Positions 46,312 to 55,196 of a DNA stretch of 64,000 nt are shown piece by piece. The translations under genes were made by a program, and so were the position numbers. Each line of letters opens with the position of its first letter. The stretch's first letter is position 1. A model generated the notes under the pieces. It did no database searches. It had not been told where the DNA came from and was given only the letters and a program-made list of their open reading frames with translations. The DNA is from Sinomonas sp. ASV486 (GTDB lineage Bacteria; Actinomycetota; Actinomycetes; Actinomycetales; Micrococcaceae). The stretch is from positions 532,607-596,606 of the forward strand of contig NZ_JAVFJK010000001.1 of the NCBI RefSeq assembly GCF_030908215.1, given 5' to 3'.

Positions 46312-47478
46312 ATGACTCTTGAGCACACCGCGACCATCGACTCGTCCGCGCAGCCCGGAATCGGGGAACTCTTCACGCCCTTCAGCCTCGGCACCCTCAC
46401 CGTGCCGAACCGCTTCGTCATGGCCCCCATGACGCGTGAGTTCTCGCCGGACGGCACGGTGACGGCCGACGTCGCGGGCTACTACGCGCGGCGGGCCGCG
46501 GCCGGCGTCGGGCTCATTATCACGGAGGGTGTGTACGTTTCCGAGGACTCGGGTCCGAGCACCCGCGTGCCGCGCCTGTTCGGCGAGGCCCAGCTCGCCG
46601 CGTGGCGTGCACTGGTGGCCGAGGTCCATGCGGCCGGCGGCCGGATTGTGCCCCAGCTGTGGCACCTCGGCGCGGCACGCGGCGACCACGCAGACTTCAA
46701 CCCGGACCTGCCGTCCCTGAGCCCATCGGGCATCGCGCCCAACGGCGCGGAGCGCGGGCGCGGCGCGACCCTCGAGGAACTCGCCCGCATCCGCGATGAC
46801 TTCGCCCGCGCAGCTGTGGCCGCCAAGGAGGCGGGATTCGACGGCGTCGAGCTGCACGGGGCGCACGGCTACCTCCTGGACCAGTTCCTCTGGGCCGGCA
46901 CCAACCGGCGCGAGGACCAGTACGGCGGATCCCTCGAGGCGCGGCTGCGCTTCCCGGCCGAGGTGGTCGCGGCGGTCCGCGCGGCCGTCGGCCCCGACTT
47001 CCCGGTGGTCTTCCGCTTCTCGCAGTGGAAGTCCGGAGACTACGGCGCGCGCATCGCCGAGACGCCCGAAGAGCTCGGCACTGTCCTGCGGACGCTCGCG
47101 GACGCTGGCGTCTCGGCGTTCCACCCTTCGACCCGGCGCCATTGGGAGCCGGCATTCCCGGAACCTGCAGATGCGGCCGGCGGCGAGGACGCCCGCCTCG
47201 GGCTGGCCGGCTGGACCAAGAAGCTCTCGGGACTCCCCGTGATCACAGTCGGGTCCGTGGGCCTCGACAACGAGTTCGAGGTCACCTGGCAGGAGGGCGG
47301 GCGTTCCGGCGTCCGCGGGCTGGGCGAGCTGCTGGCGCAGTTCGGCCGCGGCGAGTTCGATCTCGTCGCCGTGGGCCGCGTGCTCCTCTCCGACCCGGCG
47401 TGGGTCGCGAAGGTCCGCGAGGGCCGGACCGAGGAGATCCGTGCGTTCAGCGCCGAGGACCGCCTGCACTTGTCCTGA
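46312..47478 (+). CDS. Old-yellow-enzyme family ene-reductase (NADH:flavin oxidoreductase)
   Basis: 388 aa FMN TIM barrel. LTVPNRFVMAPMTREFSPDG at the start, ITEGVYVSEDSG, VPQLWHLGAARGDH, the GVELHGAHGYLLDQFLW block with the substrate-binding His pair, and TNRREDQYGGSLEARLRF. The FMN phosphate site is TVGSVGLD and AVGRVLLSDPAWVAKV. It reduces activated C=C bonds with NAD(P)H. Some members detoxify nitro compounds. Stand-alone gene with a weak ribosome site. Confidence 0.9.
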   Translation: MTLEHTATIDSSAQPGIGELFTPFSLGTLTVPNRFVMAPMTREFSPDGTVTADVAGYYARRAAAGVGLIITEGVYVSEDSGPSTRVPRLFGEAQLAAWRALVAEVHAAGGRIVPQLWHLGAARGDHADFNPDLPSLSPSGIAPNGAERGRGATLEELARIRDDFARAAVAAKEAGFDGVELHGAHGYLLDQFLWAGTNRREDQYGGSLEARLRFPAEVVAAVRAAVGPDFPVVFRFSQWKSGDYGARIAETPEELGTVLRTLADAGVSAFHPSTRRHWEPAFPEPADAAGGEDARLGLAGWTKKLSGLPVITVGSVGLDNEFEVTWQEGGRSGVRGLGELLAQFGRGEFDLVAVGRVLLSDPAWVAKVREGRTEEIRAFSAEDRLHLS

Positions 47479-47577
47479 CCGCCACCGGGCCGGGGGCTGG
47501 CGCCCACCACCGGCGTTCGCCCGGGCTCCGGTGCGCCTGAACTGCCCGGGGCCGCGGCCGTGGCACAGTGGAGGGCG

Positions 47578-48888
47578 ATGAAACTGCGTGCCGACCAGTC
47601 CGGGCTCCGGGGCCTGCCCATGCCGCTGTGGCTCCAGGGCGTCGCGGAGGCAGTCCAGGCCATCCTGATCTCTGCCATCCTCGCCCTCGTCCCGGTCTTC
47701 GGTGTGTGGATGACTGGCGGGCTCGGCTCGTGGCAGCCCGAGGGCGTTGCGCGTCTGGCGGGCCAGCTCTGGCTTCTGGCCCACGGGGTCCCTCTGCAGC
47801 TGGCCATCACGCCGAGCACGGGGGAGTCGGCCGCACCCGTCGTGGGGACGCTCTCCCTGATCCCCCTCGGGCTCACGGTCATCCCAGTGCTCCTGACCTG
47901 GCGCAGCGGGCGGAGGCTGGCGCGAGCGTCCTACGCGGACACGCTGTGGCAGGGGCTCGCCGGTGCGGGTGCGGCCTATGCGGCCTTCGCGTTCGCCACC
48001 GCGTTCGTGTGCCGCACCCCGCAGGTCAACGTCGGCATGGTGGCCGCGACGTTCATCCCACTCGCCCCTGTGGGCCTCGGCCTCGTGGTCGGGGCACGGC
48101 GCGAGGCAGGCTCGTGGGCGCGGCTCATCGGCGTCGACGCCGTCGACTGGATCGCCCGCACCGGGCAGTACTCGCGCTGGGCCGGGAGCTACGTGTGGTC
48201 TGTGCTCCGTGCCGGGTTCGTCGCACTCATGGCCGCTCTCGCGCTCTCGGCGGCTGTCCTCGCCGTGGACCTGTTCGGCCATTGGGCCGAGGCCGTCACG
48301 GTCTACGAGGGCGTGGGGGCCGACGCGGTGGGCGGCGCAGCCATGGCACTCGGCCAGGCGGGCTACCTCCCGCATCTCGTGGTGTGGACGCTCGGATGGG
48401 CCTCCGGCGCGGGAGTGGCCCTCGGATCGGGATCCACGGCGGGCGCGCTCGCGACCGCCGTCGCGCCCCTTCCGCCGATCCCCGTCCTCGCGGCGATCCC
48501 CGCGGGCCCCTTGCCGTTCGGGCCCGCGGCGCTCGTCATTCCGGTGCTCGCCGGGATCATGGGCGGCTGGTGGTTTGTCCGCGAGGGCGAGGACCACTTC
48601 GACGAGTGGCTCTCTATCAAGATCCACGCCCGGTGGTTCTCCGCACCGGTCTCCGCGCTCGTCGTCGGTGTGCTGGTCGGCGCCGCCGCGGGTGCCCTCG
48701 CGGCCGGGCTCGCGTGGCTCACGAGCGGATCAGTCGGGATCGGACGGTTCACCGAACTCGGAGTGAGCCCCCTGTGGATGCTTGTCTGGGTCGGCGCCGA
48801 GACCGCGATCGGCGCATGCCTCGGCTACGCCCTCGGGCCGTGGCTAGAGCACGCCCGCGCTGAGGAGGCCGGGCGGGCCGCAGTCTGA
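47578..48888 (+). CDS. DUF6350-family polytopic membrane protein
   Basis: 436 aa from ATG 47578 (GGAGGG 6 nt upstream; GTG 47560 is less likely). About nine or ten hydrophobic helices, e.g. AILISAILALVPVFGVWMTGG, AAYAAFAFATAFVCRTP, GFVALMAALALSAAVLAVDL and AGIMGGWWFVREGEDHFDEW. Sequence and position just before purN match DUF6350, an actinobacterial membrane family. Function unknown. Confidence 0.8.
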   Translation: MKLRADQSGLRGLPMPLWLQGVAEAVQAILISAILALVPVFGVWMTGGLGSWQPEGVARLAGQLWLLAHGVPLQLAITPSTGESAAPVVGTLSLIPLGLTVIPVLLTWRSGRRLARASYADTLWQGLAGAGAAYAAFAFATAFVCRTPQVNVGMVAATFIPLAPVGLGLVVGARREAGSWARLIGVDAVDWIARTGQYSRWAGSYVWSVLRAGFVALMAALALSAAVLAVDLFGHWAEAVTVYEGVGADAVGGAAMALGQAGYLPHLVVWTLGWASGAGVALGSGSTAGALATAVAPLPPIPVLAAIPAGPLPFGPAALVIPVLAGIMGGWWFVREGEDHFDEWLSIKIHARWFSAPVSALVVGVLVGAAAGALAAGLAWLTSGSVGIGRFTELGVSPLWMLVWVGAETAIGACLGYALGPWLEHARAEEAGRAAV

Positions 48889-48959
48889 CGCCGCACGACA
48901 CAGCGAGCCGTCGCCGCCCGTCGGCACCCGGAGCATTCCCCGCCGGTAAGGTGGACGCC

Positions 48960-49544
48960 ATGCGCATCGTGGTCCTCGTCTCCGGCACCGGTTCCAACCT
49001 GCAGGCCGTCATCGACGCCGTGAAGGCCGGGGCGCTCAACGTCGAGATCGCGGCAGTGGGCGCCGACCGCGAGGGGACCTACGGGATCGAGCGCTCCGAC
49101 GAGGCCGGCATTGAGACCTTCGTCGTCAATTTCAACTCCTTCGAGACCCGCGAGGAGTGGGACGCCGCGATCGCCGCGAAGGTTGCGTCATACGAGCCGG
49201 ACGTTGTCGTGTCCTCGGGCTTCATGCGGATCGTGAGCCCCGAGTTCATCGCCCGCTTCGGCGGCCGCTACCTCAACACGCACCCCGCACTTTTGCCTGC
49301 TTTCCCAGGCGCGCACGGCGTCCGCGACGCGCTCGAGTACGGCGTCAAGGTCACCGGCTGCACCGTCCACTGGGCAGACGCCGGCGTGGACACCGGTCCG
49401 ATCATCGCCCAGGAGGCCGTGGCGATCGCGGACAGCGACGACGAGGAATCCCTCCACGAACGCATCAAGGTCGTTGAACGGCGCCTCCTGATCGACGTCC
49501 TGCGCAGCCTCGCGGACGGCGAACTCGAGGCGCGCGCCGGCTGA
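48960..49544 (+). CDS. purN: Phosphoribosylglycinamide formyltransferase
   Basis: 194 aa. RIVVLVSGTGSNLQAVIDAV is the GAR-binding P-loop-like start; NTHPALLPAFPGAHGVRDAL carries the active-site His, VKVTGCTVHWADAGVDTGPII the catalytic Asp. It transfers a formyl group from 10-formyl-THF to GAR in purine synthesis. Leaderless start: TAAGGT (48947-48952) 7 nt before ATG. A strong bidirectional hairpin follows. It shares its folate donor with the purH enzyme downstream. Confidence 0.96.
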   Translation: MRIVVLVSGTGSNLQAVIDAVKAGALNVEIAAVGADREGTYGIERSDEAGIETFVVNFNSFETREEWDAAIAAKVASYEPDVVVSSGFMRIVSPEFIARFGGRYLNTHPALLPAFPGAHGVRDALEYGVKVTGCTVHWADAGVDTGPIIAQEAVAIADSDDEESLHERIKVVERRLLIDVLRSLADGELEARAG

Positions 49545-49598
49545 GGCATCCTGCAGCGGACAGCCCTGCCGATGCGCGACCCAGCCCCCCGGACGCAC

Positions 49599-49634
49599 GA
49601 CGGCGCGTGCCCACTCAGGTGGGCACGCGCCGTC
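49599..49634. terminator. Perfect 16-bp bidirectional terminator hairpin
   Basis: GACGGCGCGTGCCCAC (49599-49614), 4-nt loop, perfect complement at 49619-49634. It separates purN (plus) from the convergent SRPBCC gene (minus). Confidence 0.9.
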
Positions 49635-49650
49635 GCGCGTCAGAGACGGG

Positions 49651-50124
49651 TCAGAAGACGCCGCCGGTCTGCGGGGGCGAGTCGATGTCGCCCCGCCAAG
49701 CCCCGGTGGGGCCCTGGGCCTCGACGAAGTCCTTGAACTTCTTCAGGTCCTTCTTGACCTGGGCGCTGTCGGCGCCGAAGAAGGCCCCGATCTTCTCCGT
49801 TGTTGAGTCCGGGATCCACTCAAACTGGGCCGAGACGCGTGATTCGGCATTGTTGAGCCGGTGGAAGGTCACGACTCCGGCGTGCCCCACCCCGTCGATG
49901 CTCTTCCACGCGATGCGCTCATCCGGCGTCTGCTCTGTGATCACGGTATTGAACTCGCGGGTCTGTCCGGCGACCTTCGCCGTCCAATGGAGATGGGTGT
50001 CGTCCTGCTGGACAACAGACTCCACCCCGCCCATGAACTCGGGGAAACTCTCGAACTGGGTCCACTGGTTGTACGCGGCAGCTACGGGGACTGCGACGTC
50101 GATGGATTCCTGCACGGTGGACAT
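49651..50124 (-). CDS. SRPBCC/cyclase-dehydrase superfamily protein
   Basis: 157 aa START-like fold: begins STVQESIDVAVPVAAAYNQWTQFESFPEFMGGVESV, the polyketide-cyclase/COQ10-type pattern, with LHWTAKVAGQTREF and ERIAWKSIDG strands and a C-terminal helix VKKDLKKFKDFVEAQG. Such proteins bind lipids or aromatic ligands. AAGGAG precedes the ATG. The DoxX-like gene lies upstream on the same strand, 178 bp away. Role unknown. Confidence 0.85.
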   Translation of the reverse strand: MSTVQESIDVAVPVAAAYNQWTQFESFPEFMGGVESVVQQDDTHLHWTAKVAGQTREFNTVITEQTPDERIAWKSIDGVGHAGVVTFHRLNNAESRVSAQFEWIPDSTTEKIGAFFGADSAQVKKDLKKFKDFVEAQGPTGAWRGDIDSPPQTGGVF

Positions 50125-50302
50125 GCGTTGCTCCTTACGGTTGGCGCTTGTTCGACGGCAGTGGCGGGCAACGCCCCTCGAGGACATCGCCCCTGCCTGC
50201 GGCCTCTTTTTCGACCGACCCCACCGTGGTACCCAAAGCTGCGCCGCGGTAAACACACCCTGGCACGGCCTCGCGGAGTGCGGGTGGGCGCGTCCCTGAA
50301 GG

Positions 50303-50764
50303 CTACCGGCCGGGCTGTGCCGCGACGACCTTATGCTTGGACTCCTTGGCCGGCTTGCGGTGCTTCCGGTCCACGAGCAGGGCAATGCCGATCGCGACGA
50401 GCCAGGAGTCCTTCGCCATGGGCACGCCCGCGGCAGTCGGGCGGATGCCGTCCGGCTGGGTGAGGCCCGGGGTCTTGAGGTAGGTCGCGAGGAGGCCGCC
50501 CGAGAAGGCCGTGAGGGCCAGCGCGGCAAGCTTGGTCGGGACGAACGGGGCGAGCAGCGCTGCCCCGAGGCCGATTTCGGCCCCTGCGAGCACCTTGCCG
50601 AAGGTTGCCGGGGGGATCTGCCGGATCTGGGGGAGGGCATTGGCTGCCATACCCTGGAGGTTGCCTGCGCCCTCTTCGTCGAGAGAGAGCTTGCCCACTC
50701 CCGCATTGACCATGTAAGCGCCAGTGACAAGGCGGAGGACGGCGTGGCTGAGCTTGAATCCCAT
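50303..50764 (-). CDS. DoxX-like membrane protein
   Basis: 153 aa with four hydrophobic helices: AVLRLVTGAYMVNAGVGKL, FGKVLAGAEIGLGAALLAPFV, ALALTAFSGGLLATYL and SWLVAIGIALLV. The RxxxGxxxxxxGxxKL pattern and G-rich second helix are DoxX-like. The C terminus is Lys-rich. DoxX proteins are linked to thiol stress and membrane redox in actinobacteria. AGGAGAG precedes the start. Confidence 0.78.
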   Translation of the reverse strand: MGFKLSHAVLRLVTGAYMVNAGVGKLSLDEEGAGNLQGMAANALPQIRQIPPATFGKVLAGAEIGLGAALLAPFVPTKLAALALTAFSGGLLATYLKTPGLTQPDGIRPTAAGVPMAKDSWLVAIGIALLVDRKHRKPAKESKHKVVAAQPGR

Positions 50765-50872
50765 GGCTTCTCTCCTTGGCCGGCGGTCCGGCCCTCGGGT
50801 TCCGTTCCGGGATCAGCCTAGGCGATAGACTGGCACCAAACCCACCCTCCCCGAAGACCCGGAGTGTTGTCT

Positions 50873-52585
50873 GTGAGCCCTGAGACCTCTGCCCGCACCA
50901 TCGAGCTGGACCTCGTCCCGATCCGCCGGGCCCTCATCTCGGTCTACGACAAGACAGGTCTCGAGGAGCTCGCCCGCGGTCTGAGCGAGGCGGGCGTCCG
51001 CATCGTCTCGACCGGATCGACGGCCAAGCGGATCTCCGCGGCAGGCGTTCCGGTGCAGGAGGTCGAGGAGGTCACGGGCTCGCCCGAGATGCTCGACGGC
51101 CGCGTCAAGACGCTCCACCCGCGGGTACACGGAGGCATCCTCGCGGACCGCCGCGTCCCGGCCCATGTGCAGACGCTCAAGGACCTGCAGATCGAGCCGT
51201 TCGACCTCGTCGTCGTCAACCTGTACCCGTTCGTCGAGACGGTGAAGTCCGGCGCGGCGATGGACGACGTCGTCGAGCAGATCGACATCGGCGGCCCCGC
51301 CATGGTGCGCTCGGCAGCGAAGAACCACGCCGCCGTCGCGATCGTCGTGGACCCGGGCGCCTACGGCGACGTCATTGCCGCCGCGAAGTCGGGAGGGTTC
51401 AGCCTCACGACCCGCCAGCGCCTCGCGGCCAAGGCGTTCGCCCATACCGCGGCCTACGACACGGCGGTTGCGACGTGGACGGCGAGCCAGTTCCTGGACG
51501 AGGACGGCGCCGGCGTAGCCGGAGACAAGGTCGCGTGGCCCGCCTACGCCGGCCTCGCGCTCGAGCGCTCCGAGGTGCTGCGCTACGGCGAGAATCCGCA
51601 CCAGCAGGCAGCCTTGTACGTCGACAAGGCCGCTCCGGCAGGTATTGCCCAGGCAGACCAGCTCCATGGCAAGGCCATGAGCTACAACAACTACGTCGAC
51701 GCCGACGCCGCCCTCCGCGCCGCCTTCGACTTCGACGAGCCCGCCGTCGCTGTCGTCAAGCACGCCAACCCGTGCGGCATCGCGGTCGCAACCCCCGGGG
51801 CGGCCGATCCGATCGCGGACGCCCACCTCAAGGCCCACGCGTGTGACCCGGTCTCGGCGTTCGGCGGCGTCATCGCCGCCAACCGAACCGTGACGAAGGG
51901 CATGGCCGAGACGGTAGCGGGGATCTTCACCGAGGTCGTGATCGCCCCAGACTTCGAGCCGGAGGCCGTCGAGATCCTCTCGAAGAAGAAGAACATCCGA
52001 CTCCTCGCCCTCCCGGACGGCTACGGGCGCTACCCGACCGAGATCAAGCAGATCTCGGGCGGCGTGCTCGTCCAGGTCTCCGACACGCTCGATGCCGAGG
52101 GCGACGACCCGGCGAACTGGACCCTCGCCGCGGGTGAGGCCGCCGACGACGCCACCCTCGCGGACCTCGTGTTTGCGTGGAGGGCCTCCCGCGCCGCGAA
52201 GTCCAACGCGATCCTCCTGGCGCACAACGGCGCCTCGGTGGGCATCGGCATGGGTCAGGTCAACCGCGTCGACTCGTGCCGTCTCGCGGTCGAGCGCGCG
52301 AACACGCTTGGCGTCGAGGTTGCCTCGGGGGTTGACGCTGCCGGTGGTGCCGCGAACGTCGGCACGGGCGACGCCGGTGCTGCCGCACCCCTTCGAACGC
52401 GAGGCGCCGTCGCGGCGTCGGACGCGTTCTTCCCGTTCGCCGACGGACTCCAGATCCTCATCGACGCCGGCGTGCGCGCCGTGGTGCAGCCCGGCGGCTC
52501 CGTCCGCGACGCGGAGGTCATCGAGGCCGCGAAGGCCGCGGGCGTCACGATGTACTTCACGGGCGCGCGCCACTTCTTCCACTGA
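50873..52585 (+). CDS. purH: Bifunctional AICAR formyltransferase / IMP cyclohydrolase
   Basis: 570 aa from GTG 50873 (GGAG 8 nt upstream). N-terminal IMP cyclohydrolase (MGS-like): [44 protein letters not shown]-terminal formyltransferase: [53 protein letters not shown] and the terminal [14 protein letters not shown]. It does the last two steps of IMP synthesis with 10-formyl-THF. About 45 residues longer than the common form, partly an Ala/Gly-rich stretch near 482-503. A TAGACT -10-like box is at 50826-50831. Confidence 0.96.
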   Translation: MSPETSARTIELDLVPIRRALISVYDKTGLEELARGLSEAGVRIVSTGSTAKRISAAGVPVQEVEEVTGSPEMLDGRVKTLHPRVHGGILADRRVPAHVQTLKDLQIEPFDLVVVNLYPFVETVKSGAAMDDVVEQIDIGGPAMVRSAAKNHAAVAIVVDPGAYGDVIAAAKSGGFSLTTRQRLAAKAFAHTAAYDTAVATWTASQFLDEDGAGVAGDKVAWPAYAGLALERSEVLRYGENPHQQAALYVDKAAPAGIAQADQLHGKAMSYNNYVDADAALRAAFDFDEPAVAVVKHANPCGIAVATPGAADPIADAHLKAHACDPVSAFGGVIAANRTVTKGMAETVAGIFTEVVIAPDFEPEAVEILSKKKNIRLLALPDGYGRYPTEIKQISGGVLVQVSDTLDAEGDDPANWTLAAGEAADDATLADLVFAWRASRAAKSNAILLAHNGASVGIGMGQVNRVDSCRLAVERANTLGVEVASGVDAAGGAANVGTGDAGAAAPLRTRGAVAASDAFFPFADGLQILIDAGVRAVVQPGGSVRDAEVIEAAKAAGVTMYFTGARHFFH

Positions 52586-52623
52586 GTCCAGGGCGACCCT
52601 CGCCTTCCAGGTCCAGACATGCT

Positions 52624-52656
52624 GAGAGGGAGGCCGGAATCCCCGGTCTCCCTCTC
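52624..52656. terminator. Bidirectional terminator between purH and the peptide cluster
   Basis: GAGAGGGAGGCCGG (52624-52637) pairs with CCGGTCTCCCTCTC (52643-52656) with one G-T pair, 5-nt loop. It marks the outer border of the peptide cluster. Confidence 0.8.
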
Positions 52657-52666
52657 TGCATTGGTA

Positions 52667-52858
52667 TCAGTACTGGTTCACAAAGATACCCTGGGCTGCG
52701 ACGCTGCTCGCGCTCGAGCAGATGGCGAGGACGTTCGCGGCCATGGACGTGTTCGTCGCCACGATTCCCACGAGGTTGAGGTCTCCGACGAGCGTCTCGC
52801 GTCCAGGGAGCAGCTCGACGGTCTCGGCGGCCAATTCGGCAACAGTGAGCTTCTGCAT
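52667..52858 (-). CDS. 63-residue peptide P1 of the SARP/M50 peptide cluster
   Basis: Start at ATG 52858: a perfect AAGGAGGTGA stands 9 nt before it. Gapless with the four other peptides. Leader-like part: MQKLTVAELAAETVELLPGR, with ELLPxR at 15-20. Core: DLNLVGIV from 26 and N36 to Y63. It is the most divergent copy, being the only one with a Cys (C47, in place of Gly or Phe) and with Tyr instead of His at the end. Last gene of the operon. Confidence 0.85.
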   Translation of the reverse strand: MQKLTVAELAAETVELLPGRETLVGDLNLVGIVATNTSMAANVLAICSSASSVAAQGIFVNQY

Positions 52859-52914
52859 GATGTTCACCTCCTTCTCCGATTACGTCAGGTGTTCGGGTGC
52901 GGTCAGTGCACGGG

Positions 52915-53106
52915 TCAGTGCTGGTTGACCGAGATCCACTGGACGGCCAGGCTGCTGGCCGACGAGCCGACGGTGCCGACGTTCGCGGCGAGCGACAGGT
53001 TGCTGGCCAGAATCGCGGTCAGGTTGCCGTCCCACAGGAGGGTGTCGCGGGAGGGGAGAAGCTCGACGGACTCGGCGGCGAGTTCGGTGAGGGTCAGCTT
53101 GGTCAT
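52915..53106 (-). CDS. 63-residue peptide P2 of the SARP/M50 peptide cluster
   Basis: Start ATG 53106 with AGGAG and 9-nt spacing, as in the sister genes. Sequence begins MTKLTLTELAAESVELLPSR and ends SLAVQWISVNQH. Carries all 20 residues that are invariant among the five peptides. No cysteine, no signal peptide. 56 bp before P1 without a hairpin between, so P2 and P1 are likely on one transcript. Confidence 0.85.
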   Translation of the reverse strand: MTKLTLTELAAESVELLPSRDTLLWDGNLTAILASNLSLAANVGTVGSSASSLAVQWISVNQH

Positions 53107-53136
53107 GGAATTCAACTCCTGGTTATTCGAGGTGGT

Positions 53137-53162
53137 GGGGGGCCGGGCGCGCCCGGCCCCCC
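53137..53162 (-). terminator. Perfect 26-bp GC palindrome between peptides P3 and P2
   Basis: Positions 53137-53149 are the exact reverse complement of 53150-53162 (arm GGGGGGCCGGGCG). It can fold as an RNA hairpin after the P3 stop. Likely a partial terminator or RNA-stabilising end. Confidence 0.65.
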
Positions 53163-53238
53163 GGGTTGTTGGCCGGTCCGAGCACAGGGCGGGAGGCGAT
53201 CTCCGCGAAGTGCCGGGCCCCGGCCGGGATCAGGGTGC

Positions 53239-53430
53239 TCAGTGCTGGAGCACGCCGATGATCTGGACCGCAGCCGCGTTGGCTGTCGAGCCCCACGTCG
53301 CGGCGTTGACCGCGATCGCGAGGTTGACCGCCACGACGGGGGCCACGTTGATGTCGAAGAGCATCGTGTCGCGCTGCGGGAGCAGTTCGGCGTGCTGATC
53401 GACGATGTCGGCAGGGGTGAGTGCCGTCAT
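53239..53430 (-). CDS. 63-residue peptide P3 of the SARP/M50 peptide cluster
   Basis: 63 aa without any start trimming (AGGAGG 6 nt before the ATG), which independently fixes the length of its sisters. The leader differs most (MTALTPADIVDQHAELLPQR), but ELLPxRDT is intact. Core DINVAPVV then AVNAATWGSTANAAAVQIIG and ends VLQH. It uses Leu at position 61 where others have Asn. Cys-free. Flanked by strong hairpins on both sides. Confidence 0.85.
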   Translation of the reverse strand: MTALTPADIVDQHAELLPQRDTMLFDINVAPVVAVNLAIAVNAATWGSTANAAAVQIIGVLQH

Positions 53431-53454
53431 GGTGTCCTCCTGGTGGTGGGTGGG

Positions 53455-53492
53455 GGTGCGGGTCGCCGGCTGGGGGAGGGGCGACCCGCACC
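53455..53492 (-). terminator. 13-bp perfect hairpin between peptides P4 and P3
   Basis: GGTGCGGGTCGCC (53455-53467) pairs with its exact complement at 53480-53492, 12-nt loop, just after the P4 stop on the minus strand. Confidence 0.65.
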
Positions 53493-53503
53493 GATCTCGG
53501 GGG

Positions 53504-53695
53504 CTAGTGCTGGTTCACGCTGATCATCTGAAGTGCGGCGCTGCTCGCGCGCGAGAACCAGGTGTCAGCGTTGAGCGCAACCGAGGTGTTCGAGGCGGAG
53601 ATGAGGGCCGCGTTCCAGTCGAGGAAGAGCGTCTCGCGTGAGGGGAGCATCTCAACCGACTCGGCAGCCAGATCGGCCGTGGTGAGCTTCTGCAT
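53504..53695 (-). CDS. 63-residue peptide P4 of the SARP/M50 peptide cluster
   Basis: Start ATG 53695 behind a perfect AAAGGAGGTGA. Begins MQKLTTADLAAESVEMLPSR and ends SAALQMISVNQH. Position 46 is Trp, as in P3 and P5. It follows the metalloprotease gene by 52 bp with no promoter-like sequence, so it is expressed from the same message, with its strong ribosome site giving high output. Confidence 0.86.
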   Translation of the reverse strand: MQKLTTADLAAESVEMLPSRETLFLDWNAALISASNTSVALNADTWFSRASSAALQMISVNQH

Positions 53696-53747
53696 AGTGT
53701 TCACCTCCTTTCATGGATCGCTGGTGTTCTTTCGACGTCCGCGGGGA

Positions 53748-55100
53748 TCAGCTGTGATGGCCGAACCGGTGTAGGTGGGCGGGGGCCGGGGCCGCATGAC
53801 GGGGCAGGGGGCGCGGGAGGCGAGGCACGAGCCGTCGCGCAAGGGCCACCGCAAGGGATTGGGCTGCCCGGGCCAGGATCAGCACTGATCCCAGCGCCGG
53901 CAGGGTGAGCATTACGAGGGCGATTCCGGACAGTATGGCTTCCAACGGATGCCCGCTTTGGGCGGAGGCGACCAGGTTGTGCGCGTGCATCGACCCGGCC
54001 GCATACGCCTGTTGGAGGATGAAGGGCAGGCTGAAGACCAGCCAAATGAGCACCCCGCCCAGGAACGGCACGACGATGAGCACCCAGGACGTGACAATCC
54101 AGCGGGTCACCGGGCGGAGTTCGAGGACTCGAGGATCCGCGGGACGTCCCGGGATGAGGCTGCGGATCACGGGCCCGACTCTGGCGAAGAGATCTGGCAC
54201 TCCAGCGAGGTCAGCGAGAACGAAGTAGCCGTCGAGGCGGATCGTAGGGGGCAGCTGTTGGGCCATCTGAAGCTGGGTCATGATCACGAGCAGGAGCAGG
54301 AGCGGGCTGCCTGTGAAGAGGAATCCCACGCCGGCGCCGATAACCCACAGCAGGTGGAAATAGAGGCCGCCGAGATCCGTCCGAATCCGTCCGGCGCGGC
54401 CCAGCCGGTACGCGTCCGTCACGTCCGTGTAGAAGGCGGGGAACACGACGTAGAGGCCGAATCCGATCACTCCCGGCGTCGCTCCGCCGTAGCGGCACGC
54501 GGTCGCGTGGCCCATCTCGTGGACCAACGCTCCCACTGTCATGAGCGCGAAGAGCGCCACGAGCATGCCCGGCGTCATGAGGACGTCGTTGAGGGCTGTA
54601 ACGGCGTCCGCGACCATGAACAGCCAGACGTCCAAGGCGATCAATGAGGCGATTGCCATAGTGACCACAGCTGGTGAATAGAGCGGGCTGAGGACCCAAG
54701 AGAGACGCTCCACGGCGCGCCTCGGGAGGATGGTTGCTTTGGCCCTGAGGGCGAGGAGCGGCACCGCCTTGGGCGCGGGCACCGCGGTGGTCTCTTTCCC
54801 GGGGCGCATGAGCAGGCCGAGCGGTTCGAGCTTGCCCTCTGCGAGGAGCCGAAGTCCGTCGGCGTCGAGCTCGCGGCCGAAGGCTTCACTCACGCGTTTG
54901 GCCAGCTCGACCGAGTCCAGCGGTCGCTTTGCCTTGGCCACGATGAGCTGGAGCAACTCGCTGATCTGCACCACCTGGCCGTCGGACCGGCGCACGAGGT
55001 ACGTGCTGTGGTTGAGCCCGGAGCCCTTGACTGGGCCGAGGAGTTCGATGCCCTCCGCCTGCTGCCAGGCATCGGCGGTGGGAGCGAGGTCCTGCAACAT
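53748..55100 (-). CDS. M50-type membrane zinc metalloprotease with PqqD/RRE-like N-terminal domain
   Basis: 450 aa from ATG 55100 (AGGAG upstream). Residues 28-98 (STYLVRRSDGQVVQISELLQ, PLDSVELAKRVSEAFGREL, LLAEGKLEPLGLL) read like the PqqD/RiPP-recognition winged helix. Six to seven membrane helices follow. The zinc site is HEMGH (H194, E195, H198) at the end of a helix; LDGYFVLADLAGVPDLF (about 289-305) supplies the third ligand Asp, as in peptide zinc metalloproteases and YydH-type proteins. The C terminus is His-rich (AHLHRFGHHS). Set among the five peptides, it probably recognises their ELLPxR leader and cuts or exports them. No ABC exporter is nearby. Confidence 0.8.
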   Translation of the reverse strand: MLQDLAPTADAWQQAEGIELLGPVKGSGLNHSTYLVRRSDGQVVQISELLQLIVAKAKRPLDSVELAKRVSEAFGRELDADGLRLLAEGKLEPLGLLMRPGKETTAVPAPKAVPLLALRAKATILPRRAVERLSWVLSPLYSPAVVTMAIASLIALDVWLFMVADAVTALNDVLMTPGMLVALFALMTVGALVHEMGHATACRYGGATPGVIGFGLYVVFPAFYTDVTDAYRLGRAGRIRTDLGGLYFHLLWVIGAGVGFLFTGSPLLLLLVIMTQLQMAQQLPPTIRLDGYFVLADLAGVPDLFARVGPVIRSLIPGRPADPRVLELRPVTRWIVTSWVLIVVPFLGGVLIWLVFSLPFILQQAYAAGSMHAHNLVASAQSGHPLEAILSGIALVMLTLPALGSVLILARAAQSLAVALARRLVPRLPRPLPRHAAPAPAHLHRFGHHS

Positions 55101-55141
55101 TCGGGTCTCCTGCGCTGGGCTTCGGAAGGGAAGGGGCACCC

Positions 55142-55177
55142 CGGGGGCGGTCGGGATGGGGGAGCCGACCGCCCCCG
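55142..55177 (-). terminator. 13-bp hairpin between peptide P5 and the metalloprotease gene
   Basis: CGGGGGCGGTCGG (55142-55154) pairs with its exact complement at 55165-55177, 10-nt loop. It would let most transcripts end after P5 and a fraction continue into the protease gene. Confidence 0.65.
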
Positions 55178-55196
55178 AGTGCGTGTGGGGGAGGGC

